Shown one piece after another: positions 44,073 through 54,791 of a DNA stretch of 64,000 nt (positions are counted from its first letter, which is position 1; the number at the start of each line of letters is the position of its first letter). The stretch is from Epiperipatus broadwayi. Its lineage: Eukaryota > Onychophora > Udeonychophora > Euonychophora > Peripatidae. A program made the position numbers and the translations under genes. Under the pieces are notes generated by a model. That model was not told the origin of the DNA, did no database searches, and was given only the letters and a program-made list of their open reading frames with translations. The DNA is taken from assembly GCA_028023455.1 (NCBI GenBank), contig JAQFVV010000020.1:9343092-9407091 (forward strand). The letters are read 5' to 3'.

Positions 44073-45147
44073 CACTTTTATTAAAACAGGCAAAATTCTC
44101 CATATAGTAGTGCCACTCAGTGCAAGCCAGAGTAATCAATGGATACCAGAAGGCTTGTGCATAAAATCCTTATCTAATGCCTACTCATCCAATATTCCCA
44201 GACTAGTTTCTAGCTTGTGACTTTCATCAGTGAGGAACTTTGGATCTGAGAGCACTGCACCTAGATCTTAGGATCTAATGAAACCCTCTGGCAGCCACCT
44301 TTTATCTCTACTTAATTACAAAACTATAAGAATATAATTGAAAACACACTAATATTTTCAATACAATTTCACTAGCTTATATAGTCATATAGGTCTGAAC
44401 TCAGTTCAGCACCCATACATTTTGATGTCTTTGGTTCTTTAATAACCATAGCCACCAATATCCTATTAGGCAGAATTGGTATTAAACCACTAAACATCAC
44501 AAGATCACCATTTCTTATGCTTGCTCATAACTGTTATTAAAACAGGCAAAACTCTCCTTACAGTAATACCACAAGCTAGAAACTAGTTTTGGGATATTGG
44601 ATGAGTAGGTACTAGATAGGAATTTTATGCACAAGCCTTCTGGCATCCATTGCATCTAATGTCACTACTGTATGAAGAGTTTTGCCTGTTTTAAGAATGG
44701 TTATGAGCAAGCATAAGAAATGACAATCATATGATGTTTAATGGTTTAATACAATTCCTGCCTAATAGGATAGTGGTGGATATGATTATTAATTAAAGAA
44801 CCAAAGACACCAAAATGTATGGGTATTGAATGAGTTCAGACCTAGATGACGATATAAGCTAATGAGCTTGGATTGAAAATATTATGCTTTCAATTTTATT
44901 CTCAGTTTTATATTAATTAGAGATAAAAGGTGGCTCCTGAAGAGTTGCATTAGATCATAAGATCTAGATGCAGTGCTCTCTGTCCAAGGCTCCTCACTGA
45001 TTAAAGCCAAAGGCTAGAACATTATTCTGGAGATATTAGATGCATATGCATTAGATAGGGCACTTGCACTGAATGGCACTACTGCATGGAGAGTTTTGCC
45101 TGTTTTAATAACAATAATGAGCAAGCATAAGAAATGGTAATCATGTG
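44073..45147. mobile_element. Family A fold-back element, copy A4
   Basis: A full direct unit (44073-44530), a very short second direct piece (to about 44567) and an inverted unit (to 45147). CAAAATTCTCC and CAAAACTCTCC at 44091 and 44547 give a 456-bp unit. ATGACTGT flanks it at 44065-44072 and 45148-45155, a probable 8-bp duplication whose first bases also fit the element end. The direct hammerhead (44187-44245) has an intact core; the inverted one near 45000 is broken (CTGATTA, GAAC). Confidence 0.8.
44187..44245 (-). ncRNA. Hammerhead ribozyme, family A (copy A4)
   Basis: Minus strand: ATCCAA, TTCCTCA, CTGATGA, A, AGT-CACAA-GCT (one G-U), A, GAAA, palindrome ACTAGT, C17, TGGGAA, TTGGAT. 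Core boxes intact. Proximal stem I carries one A-C mismatch and the distal stem I is perfect. Confidence 0.75.
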
Positions 45148-45155
45148 ATGACTGT

Positions 45156-45780
45156 AATTTGTAATTAACAAAATACTTACAACTTATAATTATTTATGAA
45201 ATATCCAACAATATCAAATTAAAAAATTTATTACCATATCAAGTTTACACCTAATTATATAATAGCTATTGAATTGAATAAAAAGAAAATGATTTATATG
45301 TATAATCATATTAATCTTGAAATTTGATTTCCAATTTATTCTATGGTTATCTCTGGTAATTTATGTGGTATAATAAATTTACCTTGTCCCTCAAATGCTA
45401 TTAAGCAATGAATTTATATTGCACAACTGAACAATAATCTGACAGATTTGTTTGTTTTAAGTTAAAATTTATTAATAAATGAATATCAATTATATAATAA
45501 AAAAATAGGGATATGGTGAATAGTTACTAAACAATTAATATATACCACTATGATCTAATTATATGTATGATAAATCATCAATTGACATTAATTTCATATT
45601 TAAATAGGTTATTAAACATCAATCTTCACCTATTAGATACTAAATACAAAACACATATGTTTATGTATCACAAATATGTTGTAGAATATTTACACTTTCT
45701 AAAATGCAAAAGAGTTCAAGATATATTTTCTTATTATATTTCATTTAAAAATATAGTTAATTGAAATAATATATATATGT
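45156..45780. other. AT-rich DNA, no feature seen
   Basis: The plus-strand frame at 45567-45764 has no motif. Confidence 0.3.
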
Positions 45781-45829
45781 CATATTATTATTACTATTTG
45801 CGGGATATTCTGTGTAGTGAAAAAGCTAA

Positions 45830-45873
45830 ATGCTGATGTTTCAGTACAATATCAAGTACCTTCCTCAGAGCAT
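45830..45873 (-). ncRNA. Hammerhead-like module, left arm
   Basis: Minus strand: ATGCT (stem I), CTGAGGA, A, GGTAC-TTGATATT-GTACT (stem II, 5 bp with one G-U), GAAA, CATC (AUC triplet), AGCAT (stem I). Stem I is five perfect pairs. Stem III (ACAT) is not fully self-complementary here. Confidence 0.6.
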
Positions 45874-46136
45874 CCTCTTTCTCAAATCATAAGAATGCAT
45901 GTGAGATTTAAAATTGTTTTTATCGTTTTCTTTCTCCTCATATTTAAATTCTATTGGTTGAGAAGTTTTAAAATTTATTTTCTCTTCCAATAGTTTCTTC
46001 CAAATGTTGTTAAACTATTGGAAGAGAAAATAAATTTTAAAACTTCTCAACCAGTAGAATTTAAATATGAGGAGAAAGAAAACGATAAAAACAATTTTAA
46101 ATCTCACATGTATTCTTATGATTTGAGAAAGAGGAC

Positions 46137-46176
46137 GCTCTGAGGAAGGTACTTGATATTGTACTGAAATGTCAGC
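46137..46176 (+). ncRNA. Hammerhead-like module, right arm
   Basis: CTGAGGA at 46140-46146, the same stem II as the left arm, GAAA at 46166-46169, C17 at 46173 within ATGTC. Stem I is GCT with AGC, one pair broken relative to the left arm. Confidence 0.6.
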
Positions 46177-46232
46177 ATTTAGCTTTTTCACTACACGGAA
46201 TATCCCGCAAATAGTAATAATAATATGACATC

Positions 46233-49200
46233 TTTTATCCGTGAAAACATTAGAATTAACATATATATATATAATGAATCTACTTATTTGCTGCTATAAA
46301 TTTAATAGAACAAAATAAATAAATACTTATGATAATCTTTATGAACTCCTAATGTAAGTGCTATACCTGTAGTTAATTTATAATCACTAAATGTTAAAAA
46401 AATGAATATTTTAAATTAAAATAATAGCTACAATATAAGTTCAAACTTAGGAAAATATAACTCTCTTATATTTAAGTATGTGAATAGATTGCTATTTAAC
46501 TTAAAATTATATACTATTTATCAATAAATACTATACATTTTAAATGAAAATAAACAAAAATTTTGCAATATTAACAATAAATATAAACAAACAACCTGAG
46601 TGAGTTTTTAAATATGGAATTTCCAGAACAGCCTCATAGTTCTGATGTCTATGAGAAACCACAACCCAATAATATATTATTATTCTAAAAAGAAGATATA
46701 AATATTCAAGCCTCATGTTGTCAATTCTGATATTTTGTGTGTGTATATATATATTGGACTTTGTGAAGTTAGAAGAAAAGGTGAAGAAACAATTGATTTA
46801 AAAAGTGGACATATACTCTATTATAAAGGCACACATATTGGAAATACAAGTGGAGTAGGATTCATTATATATATATATATATTGTGCCCTTTTCTATAGG
46901 TCAGTGATGGTTATAAATGGTCAATTACTAAAAAAATTTAAAATTAATATTATATAGTATTTAATATTATAGATTATATTAAGCAGTAAATTTTTTTTAA
47001 TATGATATATTTAATAATAAATATTGTGATGGTGAGAATTGTATCTAATTCTATATTTTTCTAAATTGTTTTTCAAAATTTTATATAATTATTTTATATA
47101 ATATAAGTAACAAATTTATTCAGACAGATAAAATCAGACTAAACACCGGAAATGATTATGTGACTGTCTGGAATATTCTATGTATAAGTACTGGTTTAAA
47201 TTAATACTAATAATTAAAATATTTAAATAGCATATTATAGAAGTGGATGGAATTGTCACACATCATAATAAAAATAAGTAGTATGCATTTTTATTAATTA
47301 TTGTTTCAAAATTATTTTAAAGATAGTTAAATTGTAATAGATAATAATTGATTTAAAAATAATAATTAGTTAACATTTAAGTCTATTACGTCATGATTTT
47401 AAAACTTTAGAAATTGTTTATCAATCCAAGTAGGAATTGACCAATAAAAAAATAGATCTTGGCAGACAACAAAAAATCATGCCAACTAATTGTATAAACG
47501 AGGAGAACAAAAATGTGTTGACTCCAGAGAAGAGGTAAAATTTTAAGCTTTCTAAAATTTTTTTTCTTTTTCAATTTATTAGTGCATTTTATTATAATTT
47601 TAATAATATCTTTGAAAGAAACCAACTGACAATTTAAAAATCATCCGAAAAGAATCTTAAAATAAAATTTTAAAAAAGTTTTTCATAGTAATGTTTCACT
47701 AACTTTAAGTAACCTGCCAGTGGATTCTATCGAAATATAATCGGAGTTTTCAATAGAAAATGGATGGATTCTTAAAACCAAGTTTTAAATTTTATAATGT
47801 TTTAAATATGTTAATGTTATTTGTTGATATAGTTTATATAGCATATCACTATGAAAGCTGCTTTCGTGCATATAAAATCAATGAAAGAACATTGTGCGCA
47901 AAGTTAATGAAGATAATGGAAAATAAAAATAAGTATTATTCGTATAAGAATAAATGGACAAAAGGAATTTTAATATTGAAATAGTTTGAATTGCTTTCTT
48001 TAAGATGACTGGAGAAAATACTCTAGAAAATAGTTAAAGATCGGAAGTAGTGTATATAAAATAATAATGAATGAAAGTGAAGTTTACCAAGGAAAACACT
48101 TGCCTGAAGAAAAAAAAAAATTTTACAGAAGAGAAATATAAAATATTGGATCCATGGAAAACGCAATTGGTACCGTAATTATTAAATAATTGTAGTTTAA
48201 CTAGAAATAAAGATGCATCAATGCGCCAAGGTAATATTCGCCAGAACATTAAAAAGCTTCGTGGGATAACTAAATAAAATGTTTTCTAATAATTTTGGAT
48301 TAAACACTAAAACTAAAGATCGTCTAAACAGTTTATTAAATGAACTAATTTATTTAAAACTTTAATAAGCAGAAAGGAGAACATTCGGACAAAAGAAGAA
48401 ATAATAAATATTATGGGACTAACCAAGATTTACCGTCAGAAAAATATGTGATTATGGTTTGAATTATTTTCTTTACTAATCTAAGTTAAATATTAAGTTT
48501 TAGATAGCGATAGGGAAAACAAAATACATTAATTCGTAATATAACATTATATGAAATAATATGTTTTGATTTTGAATTTTAAAATAAAATTGTATGTATG
48601 TGGAAATTTGTATATTTGCGATGCTCGAAGAGAAAGAAACCTACTACGAACTCTGATAGGAAGATAAAGATTGTTTTGGTAACATTTATAATTATTAATG
48701 ATATATAATGTATGTTTTATTTATTTAGATCAGCTGAGAATCGAATGAATGTAGCGCAAAAGTTTTATTGTTATTATTGTTGTAAAATGCATTTTGAAAA
48801 CAACACTCTAAAACACTTTGAGATGTGATTAGATTTTTAAAAAATATGCATACGATAATCATTTTATGTGTTATTAATATAGTTCAATATAACCGATGGT
48901 TATGTGATATTTTCTGTTAATTTTCCGATTGGGATATTTAAATGTTATTTTAACAAAATGTAGATGTTGAACCTACAGTGTAATAAAGCAAGACAAATTG
49001 TTCTTATGGAATAGGGAAATGTTTTTATATTAGTGAATTTTGTTTATTGTTTTAAAAAGTAGTTAGTATTTTATCGATGTTGGATACAGTAAAAATCTTG
49101 AGAGATAGTTTGGGTAGTGACTTGGTAGTACGTGGTGATTCAGAAACCAAGAGGATGTATTAAAAACTAGGATGCTACAGGGAATGAAATAATAAGTAGT

Positions 49201-49813
49201 TTTAAATGTTAATCAGCATAGTTAACAAAGCCCTACGACTGGTACACATGTTGTCTTGGACAGTGGTATTTTATATTTTTCTTGTGAATCGTATTAAATG
49301 TTTGGTAAAGCTGAGTAAATAGCTGCCACATTATGCTTATCGCCAAGTTTATTAGACAATGAATGTCGGACCTATTCACACTGTTCCATACATTTTTTGA
49401 AGTATATTGTGGATAAGTTATCTATCTATCTTCCCGATATCCTATACACCTTTCGCTATCTTTATCTGTATTTCTTGCAACTATATCGTTATATGATAAG
49501 TCTATTAAAAGGGAAACAATAGATATTTTAGAATGTATGTCATGCTATTATGTGGAATAAGAATAGTTAAGTGTTAACGAAGAGTAGATTATGATTATTG
49601 AAAGAAAGATGCAGATATCCTAAGAAGGGAAGGAGTTAGAGAATTATTTTAATTCTTTTTTTTAAGAAATGAACTATAATTTTATAAAAGTATATCCAAA
49701 TAGAAATATACAAAAATATTAAATATAATTTCACGTTTTCTTATTGTTAATTATATTTTAAAAAATATAAGTATTGCATATTTAAAAAATACAATAACAT
49801 TCGATAATTATAG
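46233..49813. other. Unclassified DNA, CpG-richer from about 47.6 kb
   Basis: (AT)n runs near 46745-46755 and 46867-46882. From about 47700 the sequence contains more CpG and fewer long A/T runs than the first 46 kb, like the LTR elements to the right. The minus frame at 47407-47625 and the plus frame at 47760-47984 (74 codons) have no motifs I recognise. The pre-insertion locus is continuous with 57113 onward. Confidence 0.35.
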
Positions 49814-51974
49814 TGTAATGATCCGGAGAAAGCGACTTCACGTAAACTGCACTACAGGGCGCCATCTAGGCATTTGAACCTAGAAAATTTTATAGAGTAG
49901 GCAGATACGTAAAAAAAAAAATTTTTTTTTTTATATTTTGGTTCCGGTCGCTAGCCCATGTCACTAGCTCAGTGGAATAGCAGAGATTTAATAATATAAT
50001 TTAAGAGTATATATAAAAAAGAATAAAATAAGCCACTGCCAGTAATTAACATACAATTATTTATATAAGATTTAAAATTATTTTAGTATTAGTTTTACAT
50101 TTTAACATTTAACATTATTTTTAACTTTGATTTTTTGACTTTAATTTACATTTAATTACTATTATATTCTAATTTTACATTTTAATTAAGTTTGCACAGA
50201 TGGGATTATAAAAGCTTGTTTTAAGATGTTGCTATAGATCGGTTACATAGATTACACGGTTAAAAACATTTCAAAAGAAACATAAACGATCAAAATACAA
50301 AATTATTGACTACTGACAATTGCGGAGGGAAATTTATATGTAACCCAATAGTATTCACCATAAGATACTTGCATTGTCACCAATAACTTAAAAGACATCC
50401 GAATAAATACATTTTAGATACTCACCGTAAGGTATCATTATTTATCGAATGTCTATATATTTTGATCAAATATGAAAACCCAAAACATACTTAACCGATA
50501 ACCAATCCATGCAAGCGTCTATAAATAACTTAAATTTAATGCATTTTTATTTAAGGTCAAGTATGAATAGACCACATAGATTTGCTTTTGAAAATAAACA
50601 TTCTATCCCTATTTAATCTTAGGTTAAAATTCGTAGTCAAACCGGCATCAATTCATGTGATATATCGATGTATTCAATGTAATAAAATACGGCAGCACAA
50701 AAAGATTAAGAAAAGATATTGACTCTCAATCAGATAGGAATATTACATCTATCTAACGAGAAGAACAATAAAAAAAAACTCCATAGAAAGGAACTGCGTT
50801 CTCCGTCTTATAATTCCTTCCATAGGCAAACGGAAGTGTGCGGTGTATGAAGCGATTCTGCCCGTAGCGAATCAATATTACATCTACTAATCACACCAAT
50901 ATATCCAATCCATTGACCCAATCTAACAACGACACAAATAACCTAAGATTACCCTTCCCTAATATAACTTTACAAATCTATACAGCCATTCACGCCCGAC
51001 TTAAGTTTAACATTGATATATTTTAATTTATCGGAAAACAGAAATCATAAATAAACTTAAAGAACAAAATTAAATAAATGGAAATGGATTTTACACAAAT
51101 AAATAAAAAATACATCAAATAACATTTTAACTACTTTAGTCAGATAGGAAACTAATGCAATTATTTTAAATACGAAAAGTTTTTAATTTAATGTTCATTA
51201 ATTGTAAAGTTCTTACGGTTTTAAACAGTTCATCTTTATCAGTCGTTTGTAAGTTTGAACGGGAATTCCCACGCCGTCCTCAAAAGATTGGTATCCGTTT
51301 AGCCGTTGTTTTATTTATTCATTCGGAGGTTTTTTAGTTCAATTGGTCCTCAATGGAGGAAACGATAGTTCATTTCTCTTTTCTTTAACAGCTGAAAGAA
51401 TTGACCGTGCGTCTGTCAATTCCTTCACCTCAACTCCATACTAATACATATAGTCACATCGTAATAATCAATAATTCACTAATTAATAATTTCCAAATTT
51501 GTCCTTTTTATATTAATGTGAAGGATTAAATTTACATTACGTCATCGATGCGATGATCCTTTTCGTTGAGGTCCGATTTTCCAATGGATTTATTTCATTT
51601 GCTAAAAGTTTCTATTGTTTTCCTATCTAACCGATGTTTTTACATTTAAATGCCCAAGGCTGGTTTACATTTGACTAATTAAATTTATCATTTCCATTTC
51701 TGGTTAATTAACCTGTTTTCCAAATCAAATATATATTTTTACCACTAAATCTTTTTAAGTTTTTGTTTTTTAAAATACCTTTTCTATTTTTAATACAGTT
51801 TTATTTTAATAATTTTTTTAATCTGTGCGATTTAATATATATGAGTTTAAGATGATATTTAGTTTCAATTTTTAATTCTTAAAGAAACTTTTTAAATGCG
51901 AACTTTTTAATTTACTTTCATGTTTAATAAATATATAAAAAAAAACAATGTAACGAACGTCTGTGCTCGTTACA
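49814..51974 (-). repeat. LTR (3' LTR of the element), 2161 bp
   Basis: Complete copy. Differs from the other LTR by only scattered substitutions and small indels, so the insertion is fairly recent. Contains TGGCGCCC (minus, at about 49858-49866), about 50 bases from the LTR end. No polypurine tract is obvious next to 51975. Confidence 0.9.
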
Positions 51975-52709
51975 TATCAGTAAAGTTGCTTAAAAAAAAA
52001 TGATCAAAAAAAAAATTTTTTTACTTAGGGTTAGTAATTACGGTACACGATTGACGAAGACATTTACAAAACATCCGGTTAATAATTTCACAAAAAGACT
52101 ATATACAAAAAGAAAAATGTTTACTATCGCTTACCTAAGGACCATTTACATTCAGCTCCTCCCCACAAGAGTTCTATTATTTTTTCTTATACATTTTATT
52201 TTTCCATACGGCATGACAAGCAAGTTATTTAAATTATTTATTTAAGAAGGTTGCATTGAACTAAATACGTTTTGAAAGATAATGGATTTATACGTGTATA
52301 TTTGCAGCACAATTATACATACCACCAACTTATTTATGACTGATTAAAATGCTTAAATAGGATTACACTGAAGTAAATTCCCAATGGTACTCTCCGTAAG
52401 GTACCACATTTTGATCATAAACTTACGTGGCTGTGCGCACCTATACACATTAAAGCATAATATATATCAACAAAAAAAAAAACATATTTATTGCAACCTT
52501 TTGACTTTTTTTTTTTAACAAAAATTAGTTTTAAAATTTTTTTATATCTTTCCGTTGGTTTTTAATATATGTGCTATTTCTTTCTGGCAGTGCTTTTATC
52601 AGATTTAAAGTATACGACTTTATGTAAACAGATAAAAATATTTCATTTTGACAAAATTTGCTCAGGGTATTTGTGGTTTATTAAAGATCGGCCCGAGTTG
52701 GTTCGCCAT
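51975..52709 (-). other. Internal region of the non-autonomous LTR element
   Basis: 735 bp, AT-rich. The only frame of note is 52000-52245 on the plus strand (81 codons), opposite to the element and without motifs, probably chance. Confidence 0.8.
52691..52708 (-). other. Primer-binding site
   Basis: One base inside the 5' LTR the minus strand reads TGGCGAACCAACTCGGGC. TGG is the complement of a tRNA 3' CCA. The match resembles the 3' end of tRNA-Lys with gaps; the second LTR element has the related TGGCTTGCCCAACTCGGGC. Confidence 0.65.
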
Positions 52710-53510
52710 TGTAACGATCCGGAGAAAGCGACTTAACGTAAACTGCACTACAGGGCGCCATCTAGGCATTTGAACCTAGAAAAATTTATAGAGTAGGCAG
52801 ATACGTAAAAAAAAAAAATTTTTTTTTTTTATATTTTGGTTCCGGTCGCTAGCCCATGTCACTAGCTCAGTGGAATAGCAGAGATTTAATAATATAATCT
52901 AAGAGTATATATTGTACCGAGACAAAGTCAGTACATGTATATACCCACACACACAAGCAGTGTAAATACTCTATCTTTTATTTACTTTCAATTTATGATA
53001 AAAATAAATGTAGTTTTCTTTCAATGCTTTATAAAATACACTATAAAATAAAATGTTAATATTTCTGATTAAATAATTTAAGGCTTTCATATAATCTATT
53101 ATAATAATATTCTCTAAAAAAATAAAATATAAAGCATCACTAATATGCCATTTTAAATCTCAATAAATGATTTCTACTTGTATATGCCGCGGGGGTAATT
53201 AAAAAGGGGTTTATTTTAAATTATAACTATAGCGAAAGTTAAAAGCTTATAGAGGTGATTTTGAGATTAAATGCTCGACTTTTAAACTAATGTAAGTTAA
53301 ATTGTTATCTTAAAACACGCACGCATGTATGTATAAAAGGTGAATAAGTATGAATTTTTTCTAACTGAGATTGCAATGTGAGATTGCATAAACCTAAGAT
53401 TGCCTCAAGCATATGGATTGAATGAACATTACGTAGGACACGGACCCCAACGACAACTCAGAGAATATTGAACTCTGGGTGGAGATTGGATCCTCAGATA
53501 ATAACCAACC

Positions 53511-53520
53511 CATATAAATA
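53511..53520 (+). promoter_or_regulatory. TATA-like box in the solo LTR
   Basis: CATATAAATA followed by a pyrimidine-rich start region (TCTTAGTCTTTGTCTTTACA) about 10-30 bases later. This is a plausible core promoter of the LTR; placement is by consensus only. Confidence 0.35.
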
Positions 53521-53688
53521 TGAGTCTTAGTCTTTGTCTTTACACCTCGGTTACAGTTTTTTACATTCTTTGTTTTGTTTTGCTTATGCTTATAGTTTTT
53601 TTTTAAATTCCTCCGGAAGCTACAACTAGAACTTTCTTTTTTTTGCTATCCGGTTTATCCAATATGACCACTGTGAAATTAACCTTTA

Positions 53689-53742
53689 GAGCGTCGATCG
53701 TCATGATGGGCTAAGAAACCCCTCAGTGATTGATCGACGCTC
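53689..53742. repeat. Perfect 11-bp stem-loop in the LTR leader
   Basis: GAGCGTCGATC (53689-53699) pairs with GATCGACGCTC (53732-53742) across a 32-base loop. Probably structured RNA in the leader; no known motif recognised. Confidence 0.6.
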
Positions 53743-54772
53743 CGCCGCCAGAACATCTCCACAGCTATGAATGATCAACAACAGTGCCGTCCAAACATCG
53801 TACTCCAATCAGTCCAAGGACGTTGTTCCGTTTAACATACAAGAATCGTCCAAACATACTACGCTGAACTTATATAAAATGAATAACCATTTATTATGGA
53901 AACAGTATCCAACAGGTTCGAACCCTCACCAAATTAGAAGCAGCAGAAGACTACGCAAAATCCTAGGTAAACACTTTATTTCTTTTATGCTCCCATTCAT
54001 TCTTTACGTAGACTTTAAAAGGCAATCTCATAATTAATTAAATTCGCCTTTCGTAAATCAAAATATAAAATGATCCGTAATCCCTCATATTTGAATCTTA
54101 ATATTTTAATCTCAACTTTCGTAAATAAAAAAATATCAGATGCTATATAGTTCCTCATATTTAAATCTTAGGACTTTTCCTGTTATGAACTTTGATCATA
54201 ATTATTATTTTCTTTCGCAACTAAATTATAACACACACCTAATTTCAAATGTAAAAGAAGGAAATATATTATATCATCCATGTTTATTATGCATAATATG
54301 TTCTTTTCTGTGCGAGTGCGAGAATGCGTGTATGTGCGTGCAAATAAAGCTATTAATTAATGTTTCATTTTTTTTATATTCAATAAATTCTTTTTTTATT
54401 TAAACAAGTCGAGCATTCCTCAAATCATTCTCTATAATTAAAATATGTTTTTTTAAGTATTATAATCAGCATTTATTCATGCGATTAATTATTTTACTTT
54501 TAAATTTGTCTTTCTTATTTTTTTTGTTTTGTTTATTTCTTTAAGTTTCATCGTGCCGTAAGTCACGATGTTTATTTACTATGTAGTTAAGATAGGTTTA
54601 AGAGTTGGGAGGGCCTATTATTAATAAGTATAAGTAAATGTCAATAAAGCTAGTATGAATAATTCTATTGGACTGTATGATAACGGGGGGATGATATTAT
54701 AAGCTTCTAATTTTTTTTATATAAGGATGCATAAGTCAAACATTCGTATTAGTCGCCAAATAACCAATGACC

Positions 54773-54791
54773 CGGTCCAATATTTGGACCG
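54773..54791. promoter_or_regulatory. Dyad CGGTCCAA-TAT-TTGGACCG
   Basis: An 8-bp perfect inverted repeat with 3-base spacer in the solo LTR, preceded by ACCAAT and followed by CATTGGTTATT (a CCAAT motif in both orientations). Could be a transcription-factor site or a hairpin. Confidence 0.35.

Larger units (their letters stand above)
45781..46232. mobile_element. Palindrome of two inverted Penelope-type tails
   Basis: Arms of about 215 bp meet near 46003 (ACTATTGGAAGAG and CTCTTCCAATAGT around a short loop). Outer ends are CATATTATTATTACTATTTG and its complement. Each arm ends in a module of the form CTGAGGA, hairpin, GAAA, (N)4, CAGC followed by TTTAGCTTTTTCACTACAC. This resembles the terminal pseudo-LTR sequence of Penelope-like elements, here in tail-to-tail inverted form. 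Confidence 0.75.

Noticed and set aside
49855-49875. CTCF-type binding site in the LTR (AGATGGCG)
   Set aside because: Only the central half of the motif matches, and the equivalent position of the other LTRs does not.
52000-52245. Gene in the core of the non-autonomous LTR element
   Set aside because: Runs against the element's orientation, has AT-driven composition and no recognisable domain.
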